A stretch of DNA of 64,000 nt from Parasedimentitalea denitrificans (GCF_011813015.1 NZ_QHLQ01000001.1:467030-531029); one strand, 5' to 3'. Shown: positions 55,934 through 62,642, counted from the first letter of the stretch. Program-made: numbers and translations. The notes: a model not told the origin generated them from the sequence alone.

Positions 55934-56252
55934 ACTTCATCCCATCTAAATCGAAACAGCCTTCACTAAATGTTGAATAAAAGGTTAGAATTCTCGGTGT
56001 CAAGCTACATGTGTTTGAAATGGTTGAATGTTAAAAGGCTGTTTCCAGGCTAAGCTTAAAGTTTGTGTAGAAGCCTTATTGTATTTCAATGGCGGACTAA
56101 CGGATCTGCTCCCGATGTTTCCCAAGTAGCTTATGATTCGAGATGATGTGGGCTCGTCGGACCTTTTTTTGGCAAAGTAATGTCTGGCTGGCTTGGTAAT
56201 TTGGCTCATAAAGTCGAACAACCGCAAATGCCAGAAATCTCATCACTCTCTG

Positions 56253-56266
56253 CTCCTTTACTGGAC
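56253..56266 (+). repeat. Island boundary motif, copy b
   Basis: CTCCTTTACTGGAC matches 12 of 14 consensus positions. Read on the minus strand it places AAAGGAG 9 bases before an ATG. Confidence 0.6.
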
Positions 56267-56318
56267 GGATCGAATTTACCGCCTACCCTTCCTAGAACCC
56301 GCCTTCAGCAGCGGGGCC

Positions 56319-56372
56319 GCGGCCTGCTACAGGCACATCCCCCTTGCGGCGGGCCGCACTCCTTTGTTGGAC
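56319..56372 (+). repeat. Island boundary motif, copy c, with hairpin
   Basis: The motif CTCCTTTGTTGGAC (56359-56372) matches the consensus fully. A short GC-rich inverted repeat (GCGGCC at 56319-56324 with GGCCGC at 56352-56357) lies just left of it. The element follows the stop codon of the gene at 56408-56734. Confidence 0.6.
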
Positions 56373-56407
56373 TGATCTCAGATTTCAAGGTTTCCATTGC
56401 TCTAAAT

Positions 56408-56734
56408 CTAACTCTGAAAGTAACCCGATTTCACAACATCCTCTGTCTCTGAGTGACCAGGCATCACAGTCGCGAAACCCTCAATAATTTTATCTCGGAA
56501 AATGGCAAACTCCGCCATTTCAGGTGAGTGATAGAATTCCAAAGCGGCAGCAAAGCTCTCAAACTTGTAGACCACCATATTGGAATAGCTCGTAGAGCCT
56601 TTTAGTGCCTTGACCGGGCTGGAAATTAATAACTCAGCACCATATTTTTCAACAATGGGAAGCGACATTGGGCCAAGTTCGCCAACCCGTGATCTGTCGA
56701 TGATGTTATAGTGATGAAGAACATATCCGGCCAT
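56408..56734 (-). CDS. DUF1330-like small protein
   Basis: The 108-residue protein has the pattern of the DUF1330 ferredoxin-like fold: a tyrosine-rich start (AGYVLHHYNIID), IVEKYGAELLISSP in the middle, and MVVYKFESFAAALEFYHSPE then FAIFRDKI. GGGGAG precedes the start. The family is cytoplasmic and its reaction is unknown. It lies between motif copies c and d, like a single-gene cassette. Confidence 0.72.
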   Translation of the reverse strand: MAGYVLHHYNIIDRSRVGELGPMSLPIVEKYGAELLISSPVKALKGSTSYSNMVVYKFESFAAALEFYHSPEMAEFAIFRDKIIEGFATVMPGHSETEDVVKSGYFQS

Positions 56735-56802
56735 GTTTCAGCTCCCCTTTGCGTTTAGACATTCAAAGCGGCATGACTATGGGCAGATCATACGCATTGG
56801 CA

Positions 56803-56844
56803 AGGCCCGCTTATCAACTTCTCGGCGGGCCTCCTTTGATGGAC
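56803..56844 (+). repeat. Island boundary motif, copy d, with hairpin
   Basis: CTCCTTTGATGGAC (56831-56844) matches 13 of 14 positions. It directly follows, and overlaps by two bases, an 8-bp perfect inverted repeat AGGCCCGC / GCGGGCCT (56803-56810 and 56825-56832). Confidence 0.65.
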
Positions 56845-56958
56845 TACTAAGCGCGAACCTGAATGTTCCGCTCTCGCAGGCACGGAAGTTCTCAGCCCTG
56901 TGTAATTAAACAAGTCTACCCCAGGCGGCCCAAGCAGTTCTGGACCTGCCAACCTAAT

Positions 56959-57357
56959 TCACCACATGACATCAATAATTCTGCCGTCACTATGCTGACA
57001 CACACCCACTCCACCTACAGACGTAAAACCGGAACTATCAGCATAGGTCATATTGCATCGCATAGTTGAATTTTTATCGCCAAATAGAGTTGCAACAATC
57101 TTTCCGCTAGTTGTTGAGAAAACAGCTGAGTTGAAATTCGAATCAAATCCATAACCAGATCGAGAGTCAGCGAAAACAGCCTTCCCTTTGAAGGTTTCTT
57201 CATCGACTATTGCGGTATAGCTGTCATGGCTCACACCTTGTTCGTATTGAAATTGCACTCTTGTGCCCTCCCCCCGAACGACCCCCTGCATTGTTCCCTC
57301 GCAACCAGAGAGTGCAAGCATAATCACTAAGGGAACTGCCGGAAAAAAATTTGGCAT
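56959..57357 (-). CDS. Small lipoprotein
   Basis: The 132-residue protein has a hydrophobic leader ending in the lipobox LALSGC (Cys at about residue 19), so it should be lipid-anchored after export. The mature part has a GEGTRVQFQYEQGVSHD segment, also seen in short Rhodobacterales hypothetical proteins, and two Cys residues near the C-terminus (MRCNMTY, GVCQHSD). Function is unknown. It lies between motif copies d and e. Confidence 0.7.
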   Translation of the reverse strand: MPNFFPAVPLVIMLALSGCEGTMQGVVRGEGTRVQFQYEQGVSHDSYTAIVDEETFKGKAVFADSRSGYGFDSNFNSAVFSTTSGKIVATLFGDKNSTMRCNMTYADSSGFTSVGGVGVCQHSDGRIIDVMW

Positions 57358-57420
57358 AATGGATCTTCTCGTTGTTAATTGGTTGCTGGAAACCTCTCTT
57401 CATTTGGAAACATTTGCAAG

Positions 57421-57467
57421 GCTCAACCAGTATGGAGGCATTATTTTCAATGCCTCCTTTGTTGGAC
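57421..57467 (+). repeat. attC-like element with boundary motif, copy e
   Basis: This 47-bp element has outer boxes GCTCAAC (57421-57427) and GTTGGAC (57461-57467), which fit the integron consensus RYYYAAC and GTTRRRY and pair at six of seven positions with one wobble. Between them is a perfect 9-bp stem, GGAGGCATT / AATGCCTCC, with a 6-nt loop. The right end is a full match to the boundary motif. It separates two single genes. The boxes are symmetric, so orientation is uncertain. Confidence 0.5.
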
Positions 57468-57580
57468 TTCCTCATCCTGATAAACCAGACATCAATAAAG
57501 CATAGTCGTTGAGCCCAACTCGAACATCTCGTTTGAGGGCATCCTTCTCACCGGTTACGTTATGAAGATCAAGATCGATG

Positions 57581-58039
57581 TCACATTTGACTGGCCATGG
57601 CCTGAATTGCCTCGATGACGCGCCGATTCAGATTGTTACCTGCATTGCCAACAAACGTATTCACACTCTTTAGAATAAAGCGGCCAGCGAACTCATCTAC
57701 AAACGCTACCGATTGCACGCTGACATTAATTGAGCCGCCGCATAATCCGCTTCCGTCGCGCGAAGCACCGACACCAATCCAAAAAATAAAATTTGGCGGC
57801 TGTGGAGACGGCAGATCTGCCACAACGTTATAACCCTTGATGCGCAGCTTCTCTTCTGCGTACTCACGCGCTTCTTTCAAATTGGTCCAACATGCTCCGG
57901 TCGCGGTGTCGCCAAGACTAATTTGGATCGCCCTAATCGCTTCTGGGTTTAGACCTCTATCGGTTGCAGTGATGCTTTCCTGCCCGCAGCTCGAGCTGGC
58001 TACCACACTCAGCGCAAGAGCGCCAAAGAGTGTATTCAT
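57581..58039 (-). CDS. Exported hypothetical protein
   Basis: The 152-residue protein starts at ATG 58039 after GGAGG. The N-terminus is a signal peptide with a possible lipobox (VASSSCGQE). I do not recognise the rest; it holds two Cys (GACWTNLKEAREYAEEKL and SGLCGGSINVSVQ) that may form a disulphide. The upstream motif copy at 58051-58064 includes its ribosome-binding site. Function unknown. Confidence 0.65.
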   Translation of the reverse strand: MNTLFGALALSVVASSSCGQESITATDRGLNPEAIRAIQISLGDTATGACWTNLKEAREYAEEKLRIKGYNVVADLPSPQPPNFIFWIGVGASRDGSGLCGGSINVSVQSVAFVDEFAGRFILKSVNTFVGNAGNNLNRRVIEAIQAMASQM

Positions 58040-58050
58040 ATTAGTGTTCC

Positions 58051-58064
58051 CTCCGCAGCTGGAC
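58051..58064 (+). repeat. Island boundary motif, degenerate copy
   Basis: CTCCGCAGCTGGAC matches 10 of 14 positions. On the minus strand it supplies the GGAG ribosome-binding site of the gene starting at 58039. Confidence 0.45.
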
Positions 58065-58118
58065 ACGTTTCAAATTTGCACTACTCTACTTTAAGTCGGC
58101 ATTCCCGTGGCGGCAACG

Positions 58119-58174
58119 GCGATCCGCGACCATTCTATCCCGGAAAACTGGCGCGGATCGCTCCTTTGCTGGAC
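58119..58174 (+). repeat. Island boundary motif, copy f, with hairpin
   Basis: A perfect 10-bp inverted repeat, GCGATCCGCG / CGCGGATCGC (58119-58128 and 58152-58161), is joined to CTCCTTTGCTGGAC (58161-58174; 13 of 14 positions). No U tract follows, so it is not a simple terminator. Confidence 0.65.
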
Positions 58175-58231
58175 ACAAATCACTTTTGTTCTAAACTACA
58201 CGCAATCTGCCCTTCGAGAGAGAGGCGGACA

Positions 58232-58286
58232 GCGGCCCGTGTCCTGTCCCCTCAGGCCTTCGGCGCGGGTCGCTCCTTTGCTGGAT
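58232..58286 (+). repeat. Island boundary motif, copy g, with hairpin
   Basis: The layout is the same as copy f: GCGGCCCG pairs with CGGGTCGC (one wobble; 58232-58239 and 58266-58273), followed by CTCCTTTGCTGGAT (12 of 14). Copies f and g are adjacent with no gene between them, as an empty cassette would be. Confidence 0.6.
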
Positions 58287-58364
58287 TGCCGGATCAGGGC
58301 TCTACGCTCCCAACCCAATTCAGGCCCCGCTGAACAAAGCCTAGAAAAGCTACCTTGGGGTAGC

Positions 58365-58457
58365 CTACTTTTTGACACCCCTGTTAAATAACTTCCAAAG
58401 CAAAAAAACAAAAAGCGCCAGGATAATAACCCCAGGCAAACCGATATTGTTAAGCAC
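58365..58457 (-). CDS. Tiny single-helix membrane protein, 30 residues
   Basis: A GTG-started frame lies 8 bases after AAAGGAG, which is part of motif copy h. The product begins MLNNIGLPG, continues with a hydrophobic helix (VIILALFVFLLW) and ends KLFNRGVKK. The start resembles the N-terminus of TatA-type proteins (NIGLPG then a helix) but no amphipathic helix follows. A GCTACC / GGTAGC hairpin lies after the stop codon. It is too short for most gene finders; the ribosome-binding site and helix support it. Confidence 0.6.
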   Translation of the reverse strand: MLNNIGLPGVIILALFVFLLWKLFNRGVKK

Positions 58458-58465
58458 TTCAATTT

Positions 58466-58479
58466 CTCCTTTGTTGGAC
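58466..58479 (+). repeat. Island boundary motif, copy h
   Basis: CTCCTTTGTTGGAC is a full match. On the minus strand it reads GTCCAACAAAGGAG and provides the ribosome-binding site of the 30-residue gene. No hairpin is attached. Confidence 0.65.
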
Positions 58480-58614
58480 ACACCTTACCCACCTGCTGAG
58501 ATCGCGCAAAGCCTGATTTGAGCTTAACCTTCCAGTAGTCGCTTGAAACTTAACGATCCCCTTGCTACCGATCTCTGCATTAGAGATTTTAATTCGACGG
58601 CTTTGGAGTATTCG

Positions 58615-58881
58615 ATGATGATGTTCACAAAATGGGGCCGAATTCTAGCCGTGCTGGCCGTTCTGCTTGGCGTTCTTCGCATCACAATGGCGGTCACGGT
58701 TCTTCTGTCGGAGGATCCTGCTCGCGCAGCAAGTTATTTATTAGGTTCTAAATCTACTGGCCAAGCTCTCGATCAAGGCATTTACACAATAGTCTTTGGT
58801 GTTTTGGTTGGTGTGCTGACGGACATTAGCAGGTCACTCATTTCGTTTCGTGAAGCCACTCTGAAAGACAGCGCTGAATGA
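58615..58881 (+). CDS. Small membrane protein with two helices
   Basis: The 88-residue protein has two hydrophobic segments: ILAVLAVLLGVLRITMAVTVLL near the N-terminus and a second around IYTIVFGVLVGVL. ATG 58615 has TTGGAG 6 bases upstream and is preferred to 58543. The last base of its TGA stop begins the ATTTAAC box of the attC-like element that follows. Unlike most genes here it is on the plus strand. Function unknown. Confidence 0.6.
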   Translation: MMMFTKWGRILAVLAVLLGVLRITMAVTVLLSEDPARAASYLLGSKSTGQALDQGIYTIVFGVLVGVLTDISRSLISFREATLKDSAE

Positions 58882-58929
58882 TTTAACTGTTGGCGGAGAA
58901 AAACGCCCACGCGGCCTCCTTTTTTGGAC
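58881..58929 (+). repeat. attC-like element with boundary motif, copy i
   Basis: The 49-bp element begins with ATTTAAC (fits RYYYAAC), which overlaps the preceding stop codon, and ends with the motif CTCCTTTTTTGGAC (13 of 14), whose last seven bases TTTGGAC differ from GTTRRRY by one base. Inside, GGAG can pair with CTCC and GGCG with CGCC. Its length nearly equals copy e. Confidence 0.45.
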
Positions 58930-59077
58930 TCTCAGTTTGTTGAAGCCCACGCACGACATCAGGCAACCACGAGATCATAAAGTAGACAGCGAAAGCCCAA
59001 AGCGCCGAGGTCCACCAGAACTCCAAAAGCAGAAATACAACCGCCGGTACAGTTGCCAGTAGCTTCAGGCTCTTCAA
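58883..59077 (-). CDS. Small membrane protein, 64 residues
   Basis: A TTG start at 59077 follows AGGAGG, immediately after the stop codon of the gene at 59088. The product has a hydrophobic stretch LLATVPAVVFLLLEFWWTSALWAF and a second half-hydrophobic part ending in a tail (ESPKKEAAWAFFSANS) that is encoded by motif copy i. The upstream part of this frame overlaps the neighbour's 3' end and is unlikely to be translated. Function unknown. Confidence 0.5.
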   Translation of the reverse strand: MKSLKLLATVPAVVFLLLEFWWTSALWAFAVYFMISWLPDVVRGLQQTESPKKEAAWAFFSANS

Positions 59078-59087
59078 TAGCCTCCTA

Positions 59088-59573
59088 CTACTGTTTCTGC
59101 TTGTTGACAGCTGAGACACCTCGCCCGTCAAACTTCTTACCACATTTATCCGCCACGCGTTGACCGACAGCCTTAAACAAAACACCGGCAAGATCCTGAA
59201 GCGCATCGTCTCGCGGAACCTTACGAATTCCACCCTTGAAGTATCTATCGCGAGTAAACGTTTCCGTATCTTCTATCAAGGTCAACACTTCACGTTGTTC
59301 CTCAGAAAGTTCCAGTCCCAGAGAACAGCAGTGAGATCCAATAGCGTCGACTTTGTGAGAAAAAGTCTTTCTAATCTCGCTCTCCGGCATATTCTGTAAG
59401 AGCAAAAAAGCCTTCAGATACAATTCTATCGCCATGACAAACAACTGACGTCTTGGTAAGTCTGGAAGATAACTAGTTTCCCTCGCATCCTCCAACGGAA
59501 GTCGCAATGCGGAGGCCTCATAGCTGCGCCCAACATTTACATAACCGATTGCTGGATCATGAATATCACCCAT
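59088..59573 (-). CDS. Hypothetical protein with HEPN-like pattern
   Basis: The 161-residue cytoplasmic protein has a helical segment (LFVMAIELYLKAFLL) followed by SEIRKTFSHKVDAIG. This spacing recalls HEPN domains, where ELxLKA is followed by a conserved His; the assignment is tentative. ATG 59573 follows AAGGG within a degenerate boundary motif. It is the fourth gene in a tight minus-strand run (60215 to 58883). Confidence 0.55.
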   Translation of the reverse strand: MGDIHDPAIGYVNVGRSYEASALRLPLEDARETSYLPDLPRRQLFVMAIELYLKAFLLLQNMPESEIRKTFSHKVDAIGSHCCSLGLELSEEQREVLTLIEDTETFTRDRYFKGGIRKVPRDDALQDLAGVLFKAVGQRVADKCGKKFDGRGVSAVNKQKQ

Positions 59574-59579
59574 ATCAGG

Positions 59580-59593
59580 ACCCTTATTTGGAC
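59580..59593 (+). repeat. Island boundary motif, degenerate copy j
   Basis: ACCCTTATTTGGAC matches 10 of 14 positions. On the minus strand it joins the stop codon of one gene (TTAGTCCAAA) to the ribosome-binding site of the next (TAAGGG). Confidence 0.4.
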
Positions 59594-59802
59594 TAATCTA
59601 AACCGCCGAGTAACTCATTTGGAAACCTAGGGTATTTCTCACAGCGACAATGTTCCCACTTGCGACTTCCCACACATATGGCTTTACCTCCAGCCCCTGC
59701 GCAGTAGTGCAGATATAGACAGATCTCCCTGTCAGTTGGAGTGATGACACGTCGGTCCTTGTTAATTTGAGAAACTAGTAATTCTTGTTCTGGTGTCAGC
59801 AC
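59593..59802 (-). CDS. Small Cys-containing hypothetical protein
   Basis: The 69-residue product starts with GTG. It has ICLYLHYCAGAGGKAICVG and WEHCRCEKYPRFP, so five Cys and two His are clustered as in a small metal-binding protein. The upstream AAAGGAAG and AGAGGG may serve as ribosome-binding sites. It is packed between neighbours with gaps of 10 and 19 bp. Function unknown. Confidence 0.5.
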   Translation of the reverse strand: MLTPEQELLVSQINKDRRVITPTDREICLYLHYCAGAGGKAICVGSRKWEHCRCEKYPRFPNELLGGLD

Positions 59803-59812
59803 TGGCTGCCCT

Positions 59813-60010
59813 CTACTTCCTTTGCTGTAATGTGACCAATATTGCGCAAAGAACCGTCAACTCAGCCGATTTATTTTCTCCTGCGCAGATCCAATATGCT
59901 TCGTCACGAACATCAAGAACCGGTATGGGAGTACCCTCGGCACGCGAAATCTGCCCAACGGCCATTAAGCCAACCAATAAGGCACAATACCTGGACACTT
60001 TGCTAACCAT
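59813..60010 (-). CDS. Small exported hypothetical protein
   Basis: ATG 60010 has AAGGAG 6 bases upstream. The 65-residue product has a leader (SRYCALLVGLMAVGQISRAEG) fitting a signal peptide, leaving a mature chain of about 42 residues with two Cys (YWICAGENK, VLCAILV). Its stop codon overlaps an AAAGGAAG stretch that may be a worn motif copy. Function unknown. Confidence 0.5.
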   Translation of the reverse strand: MVSKVSRYCALLVGLMAVGQISRAEGTPIPVLDVRDEAYWICAGENKSAELTVLCAILVTLQQRK

Positions 60011-60020
60011 AACGTTCTCC

Positions 60021-60215
60021 TTAACTGATCTCGTTGTTATCCCAGTCTCGCTCCTCATGCAGATGTGAACAATCCTGACAGAGCAGCCGAGTAGGAAACC
60101 CTCGCTCAATGACGACGATACCGGATAGAAAGCGCTTTTCGCAATTTTGGCAAACCCGGACGTCCTGCTCTATGAAAGGCAGCACCGGATTTGACCGGCG
60201 ATTGTAATACGGCAT
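60021..60215 (-). CDS. Small zinc-ribbon-like protein
   Basis: The 64-residue product has two CxxC pairs, VCQNCEKRF and LLCQDCSHLH, about 27 residues apart, as in a zinc ribbon. ATG 60215 lies 12 bases after the AAAGGAG of motif copy l; the frame is open to 60248, in which case the motif would be coding. It is first in the tight run of five minus-strand genes. Function unknown. Confidence 0.55.
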   Translation of the reverse strand: MPYYNRRSNPVLPFIEQDVRVCQNCEKRFLSGIVVIERGFPTRLLCQDCSHLHEERDWDNNEIS

Positions 60216-60227
60216 AAGGTCAACTCG

Positions 60228-60241
60228 CTCCTTTGTTGGAC
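60228..60241 (+). repeat. Island boundary motif, copy l
   Basis: CTCCTTTGTTGGAC is a full match. On the minus strand it gives GTCCAACAAAGGAG before the zinc-ribbon-like gene. No hairpin is attached. Confidence 0.65.
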
Positions 60242-60248
60242 TCATCAT

Positions 60249-60573
60249 ACCCTATTTCTACGACCGCGTTATAACCGCATAAAGCCCAAACTTCACATTC
60301 GTCATAGCGTCGCGAACGGCCGCGTCTCCGCTCGGGTCAGAATCGCAGAAATACCTGCGGAATTTTGACTTTGGTTTTTCACTGCAAGAAACCCCTAGAG
60401 ACCGGCCACTCTGTACTTTGGCTCTTTATTACCTGTCAGCTTTTACTGCGTTCACAGACGTTGGAGAATGGCGCTTCACATCGTTCAGAAAGATACAATT
60501 GGTCTACAGACCGAAACTCTACTGACATACACGTAATAATGTACTAAAAGCGGGAAAACTGGGGATTTATTTA
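60249..60573. other. Intergenic region between divergent island genes
   Basis: No gene or repeat copy is evident in these 325 bp. The region separates a minus-strand run from a plus-strand gene and should hold both promoters, but no clear -35/-10 pair stands out. Confidence 0.4.
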
Positions 60574-60996
60574 ATGTGGATTTGGATCATCGGTGCAGTA
60601 GTCGTATGCTGTATCATTGCTGGTGTTGCACAAGCATCAGAGGACGACGAAAAGAAAAAACTTGCGGCGAAACGGCCTGATGCATTCGTCCGCCTTTTTT
60701 CAGAAGAATTTCCAGACTTTTCAGGCAACATAACTTTTGCCAAAGCCGAGGCAGCTATCAAGAAATGGGATGAAGCTATAGTTTCATACGATTTCACTAA
60801 GCACCAAAAATTGTTCGATAAGACAAAGTTTAAGAACGTTGATTCCGCCAATCAGGCTATGAGCTACTTAATCAATTGTGTCGCAAAAGAGATATCTATC
60901 GAGTTCGTTGAGTATATTCAAAAAAATTCAATGGAAGCGTCCTATGCAGCCATGCGCCGTGCAATGGACTCGTCCCTCACGCTTGCAGAGCAATGA
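60574..60996 (+). CDS. Membrane-anchored hypothetical protein
   Basis: The 140-residue protein has one N-terminal helix (IWIIGAVVVCCIIAGVAQ), a charged linker (SEDDEKKKLAAKRP) and a soluble alpha-helical domain. The frame continues after the TGA with a plausible stretch (GFADYENRFAMEGYIQ), so the gene may have been cut short by a nonsense mutation. A following frame begins in an ATGA overlap. Function unknown. Confidence 0.55.
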   Translation: MWIWIIGAVVVCCIIAGVAQASEDDEKKKLAAKRPDAFVRLFSEEFPDFSGNITFAKAEAAIKKWDEAIVSYDFTKHQKLFDKTKFKNVDSANQAMSYLINCVAKEISIEFVEYIQKNSMEASYAAMRRAMDSSLTLAEQ

Positions 60997-61322
60997 GGCT
61001 TCGCGGATTACGAAAACCGCTTTGCAATGGAAGGCTACATACAGCGCCGCAGCTTTTTGGCATTACGTTTCCACTATGTTGGCGCTGCTCAACGATCGCT
61101 GCTTCAGTTTGTGCTATGCAGATTATTTTGGGCGCGACCTTTGCTATGCATTGGGGATACGGTATTCTTGGCGCAAGCATGGTTCTTCTTGGGGCGTTTG
61201 ACGGGTATAAATCCTACTTCACGCGGCGAGGGACAACAAACTTTAATAGAGCCATATTTGGTTTGATTACCGGTGTTGGATTGTTCTTAGTTGCTATTTC
61301 GCTGCCACATTTTTCCTTTTGA
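60993..61322 (+). CDS. Possible small membrane protein
   Basis: This 109-codon frame overlaps the previous stop codon. Its C-terminal half has two convincing hydrophobic segments (GYGILGASMVLLGAF and IFGLITGVGLFLVAISL) separated by a basic loop (KSYFTRRGTTNFNR). The first 40 residues look poor, so translation may start at ATG 61116. It overlaps an opposite-strand frame at 61214-61441 and both may not be real. Function unknown. Confidence 0.4.
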   Translation: MRLRGLRKPLCNGRLHTAPQLFGITFPLCWRCSTIAASVCAMQIILGATFAMHWGYGILGASMVLLGAFDGYKSYFTRRGTTNFNRAIFGLITGVGLFLVAISLPHFSF

Positions 61323-61441
61323 AGCTTGTCTGCAGCTCGAGCGCAAGCCAAAATCCAAAGGTGGTGCGAGTTTTTTAACTCGAGCAATAGATGCCATTGG
61401 TATTTTGCACCGAAAGGGCAATTTGTCCAAACAGTCGACAT
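61214..61441 (-). CDS. Possible small hypothetical protein
   Basis: This 75-codon frame starts at ATG 61441, 5 bases after the AAGGAG of motif copy n and 7 bp after the preceding gene's stop codon, which is good start evidence. The protein itself shows no family signature. It overlaps the plus-strand membrane frame by 109 bp, so one may be spurious. Confidence 0.4.
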   Translation of the reverse strand: MSTVWTNCPFGAKYQWHLLLELKNSHHLWILACARAADKLQKEKCGSEIATKNNPTPVIKPNMALLKFVVPRRVK

Positions 61442-61444
61442 TGG

Positions 61445-61458
61445 CTCCTTAGTTGGAT
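61445..61458 (+). repeat. Island boundary motif, copy n
   Basis: CTCCTTAGTTGGAT matches 12 of 14 positions. On the minus strand ATCCAACTAAGGAG contains both the stop codon of the gene at 61449 and the ribosome-binding site of the next frame. Confidence 0.55.
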
Positions 61459-61880
61459 ACTACACCCTGCACCAAACCCGCCCTGTCCTTTTGATCCTTG
61501 TCATGAGGAAAAACCACATCAACATCGAACGATAGACGTGAGACAGATTCAGTTTTTGCGACTGTTTTCCCATCAACTGATGCCGCAAAAACCCAAATTT
61601 TCGCGGAAGCCCCTGCTCCCTCTTCTGTATCGCTAGCGGCACTTACGGCGACGTCGAATTTCAATGTCGTCCTGGGAGCTACAAATTCCTCCGGCTTCCT
61701 CCCAATAACAGGCCCCCGCCGATCAGAACCAGTTACCTCTGCCTTTCCAGCTTTATGAGCACCAGGATTCACCAGCCCGCCCATAGATTTCAGCTTGTCG
61801 TCCGCTTCCCTTATTCCTTCAGCAATATCCACAATAGCTTCTCTGATAAATTCTTTTAGTTCCAAGATCGTGACCCCCAT
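61449..61880 (-). CDS. Trypco2-like hypothetical protein
   Basis: The 143-residue protein has an N-terminal helix (LKEFIREAIVDIAEGIREA) and a C-terminal beta domain with LKFDVAVSA, AGASAKIWVFAAS and VSRLSFDVDVVFP. This pattern is shared by a widespread family of about 130-150-residue proteins, some of which are described as trypsin-co-occurring (Trypco2-like) and linked to bacterial conflict systems. I assign it tentatively from memory of the pattern. It starts 3 bases after the previous stop codon. Confidence 0.5.
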   Translation of the reverse strand: MGVTILELKEFIREAIVDIAEGIREADDKLKSMGGLVNPGAHKAGKAEVTGSDRRGPVIGRKPEEFVAPRTTLKFDVAVSAASDTEEGAGASAKIWVFAASVDGKTVAKTESVSRLSFDVDVVFPHDKDQKDRAGLVQGVVSN

Positions 61881-61883
61881 ACA

Positions 61884-62327
61884 TTACGTTCTGTACTGTC
61901 GCATCTGAGCGTTTTTCAATTGACGCAAATGCTCTTTCCAAAGCGGCGCCAGGTCATCACCCGGCCTAAACTCTCGGCGCATGTCGTGGACATAAAGCAA
62001 CGCCTCGCCCCTATGAATATCCTCAATCGTAGATTGCGCATGTTTCTGTGAAAAGCCAACACAGAGCGGATTCGCGAAAAAAACTTCATCTTCGGACACC
62101 TTGGAATCACGATAAACACGCAACAGAACATCACGGTTGGGCAGCTTTGACGGCCAATTGGTGGTCCGAATTTTGCGTACATCATCACGGAATATGTCGC
62201 GCGAGATTTGCGGCTTTTCCTCTAAGCCAGGAAGCCCCCAATCACGGGCGCCGGCCAATTGATCGTCCTCACTTGGCAAGTAAGGGTGCAGCGTAATGAC
62301 TGCAGCTTTTGGATGAATTCGGGACAT
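61884..62327 (-). CDS. Unknown 147-residue protein
   Basis: I do not recognise this protein. It is Arg-rich and soluble, with LLRVYRDSKVSEDEVFF in the middle and LYVHDMRREFRPGDDLAPLW near the C-terminus. It lies 41 bp after a ribbon-helix-helix gene and 3 bp before the Trypco2-like gene. Its position after a small DNA-binding protein would suit a toxin or effector, but no active-site motif is visible. Confidence 0.6.
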   Translation of the reverse strand: MSRIHPKAAVITLHPYLPSEDDQLAGARDWGLPGLEEKPQISRDIFRDDVRKIRTTNWPSKLPNRDVLLRVYRDSKVSEDEVFFANPLCVGFSQKHAQSTIEDIHRGEALLYVHDMRREFRPGDDLAPLWKEHLRQLKNAQMRQYRT

Positions 62328-62368
62328 TTTTTCTACAACCCTTTTCGCAAAATGCTTTTTCTACATCA

Positions 62369-62560
62369 TCAATTTTCTTCGGATTCACTGCGCTCAGGCA
62401 GCGCACCCCGCTCTTTCAAAAATTCTTTGATTGCAACATCAACCGCCCGTGCGAACTTCACTTCAAAGTCCTGCGCTTTGCACCATTTCTCCATCGCATC
62501 AACCAGTTCGGGATCGAGCGAGAGATTCTTTGGTTTGCGAGTTCGTTTTGCCATTTCCAT
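62369..62560 (-). CDS. Ribbon-helix-helix DNA-binding protein
   Basis: The 63-residue protein has a basic start (KRTRKPKNLSLDP) as a beta strand, followed by two helices (ELVDAMEKWCKAQ and FARAVDVAIKEFLKERG), the CopG/Arc layout. The frame runs to 62596 but that part overlaps the palindromic promoter, so an ATG at 62560 or 62554 is more likely. It is first in a four-gene minus-strand run and probably binds the palindromes directly upstream. An antitoxin or plasmid-type regulator role is possible. Confidence 0.65.
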   Translation of the reverse strand: MEMAKRTRKPKNLSLDPELVDAMEKWCKAQDFEVKFARAVDVAIKEFLKERGALPERSESEEN

Positions 62561-62590
62561 GCTTAAGCACAATGCGTGCGTTAGCGCAAA

Positions 62591-62642
62591 TGTCAACTAG
62601 TGTGCGCACACACGTTGACACATGCTTACATGTGTGCGCACA
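62591..62642. promoter_or_regulatory. Palindromic operator region
   Basis: A 30-bp interrupted palindrome (62591-62620) has outer arms TGTCAAC / GTTGACA and the inner core GTGTGC / GCACAC. A second TGTGCGCACA lies at 62633-62642, preceded by ACATG-N4-CATGT. The two TGTGCGCACA cores are 32 bp apart, close to three helical turns. The site lies between the divergent ribbon-helix-helix gene and the gene at 62678. Confidence 0.75.

Larger units (their letters stand above)
55934..56407. other. Repeat-bearing intergenic region
   Basis: This 474-bp stretch carries motif copies b and c and a GC-rich hairpin. A minus-strand frame of 49 codons begins at an ATG 9 bases after the AAAGGAG of copy b, and another frame of 75 codons overlaps it, but neither shows a recognisable feature. 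I do not call a gene here. Confidence 0.4.

Noticed and set aside
56000..56227. 75-codon minus-strand frame
   Set aside because: It starts with TTG without a ribosome-binding site, overlaps another short frame and shows no protein-like pattern.
55136..61458. CRISPR array as explanation of the repeated motif
   Set aside because: The copies are only 14 bp, separated by 0.1-1.2 kb containing genes, and vary in sequence; there are no uniform spacers or cas genes.
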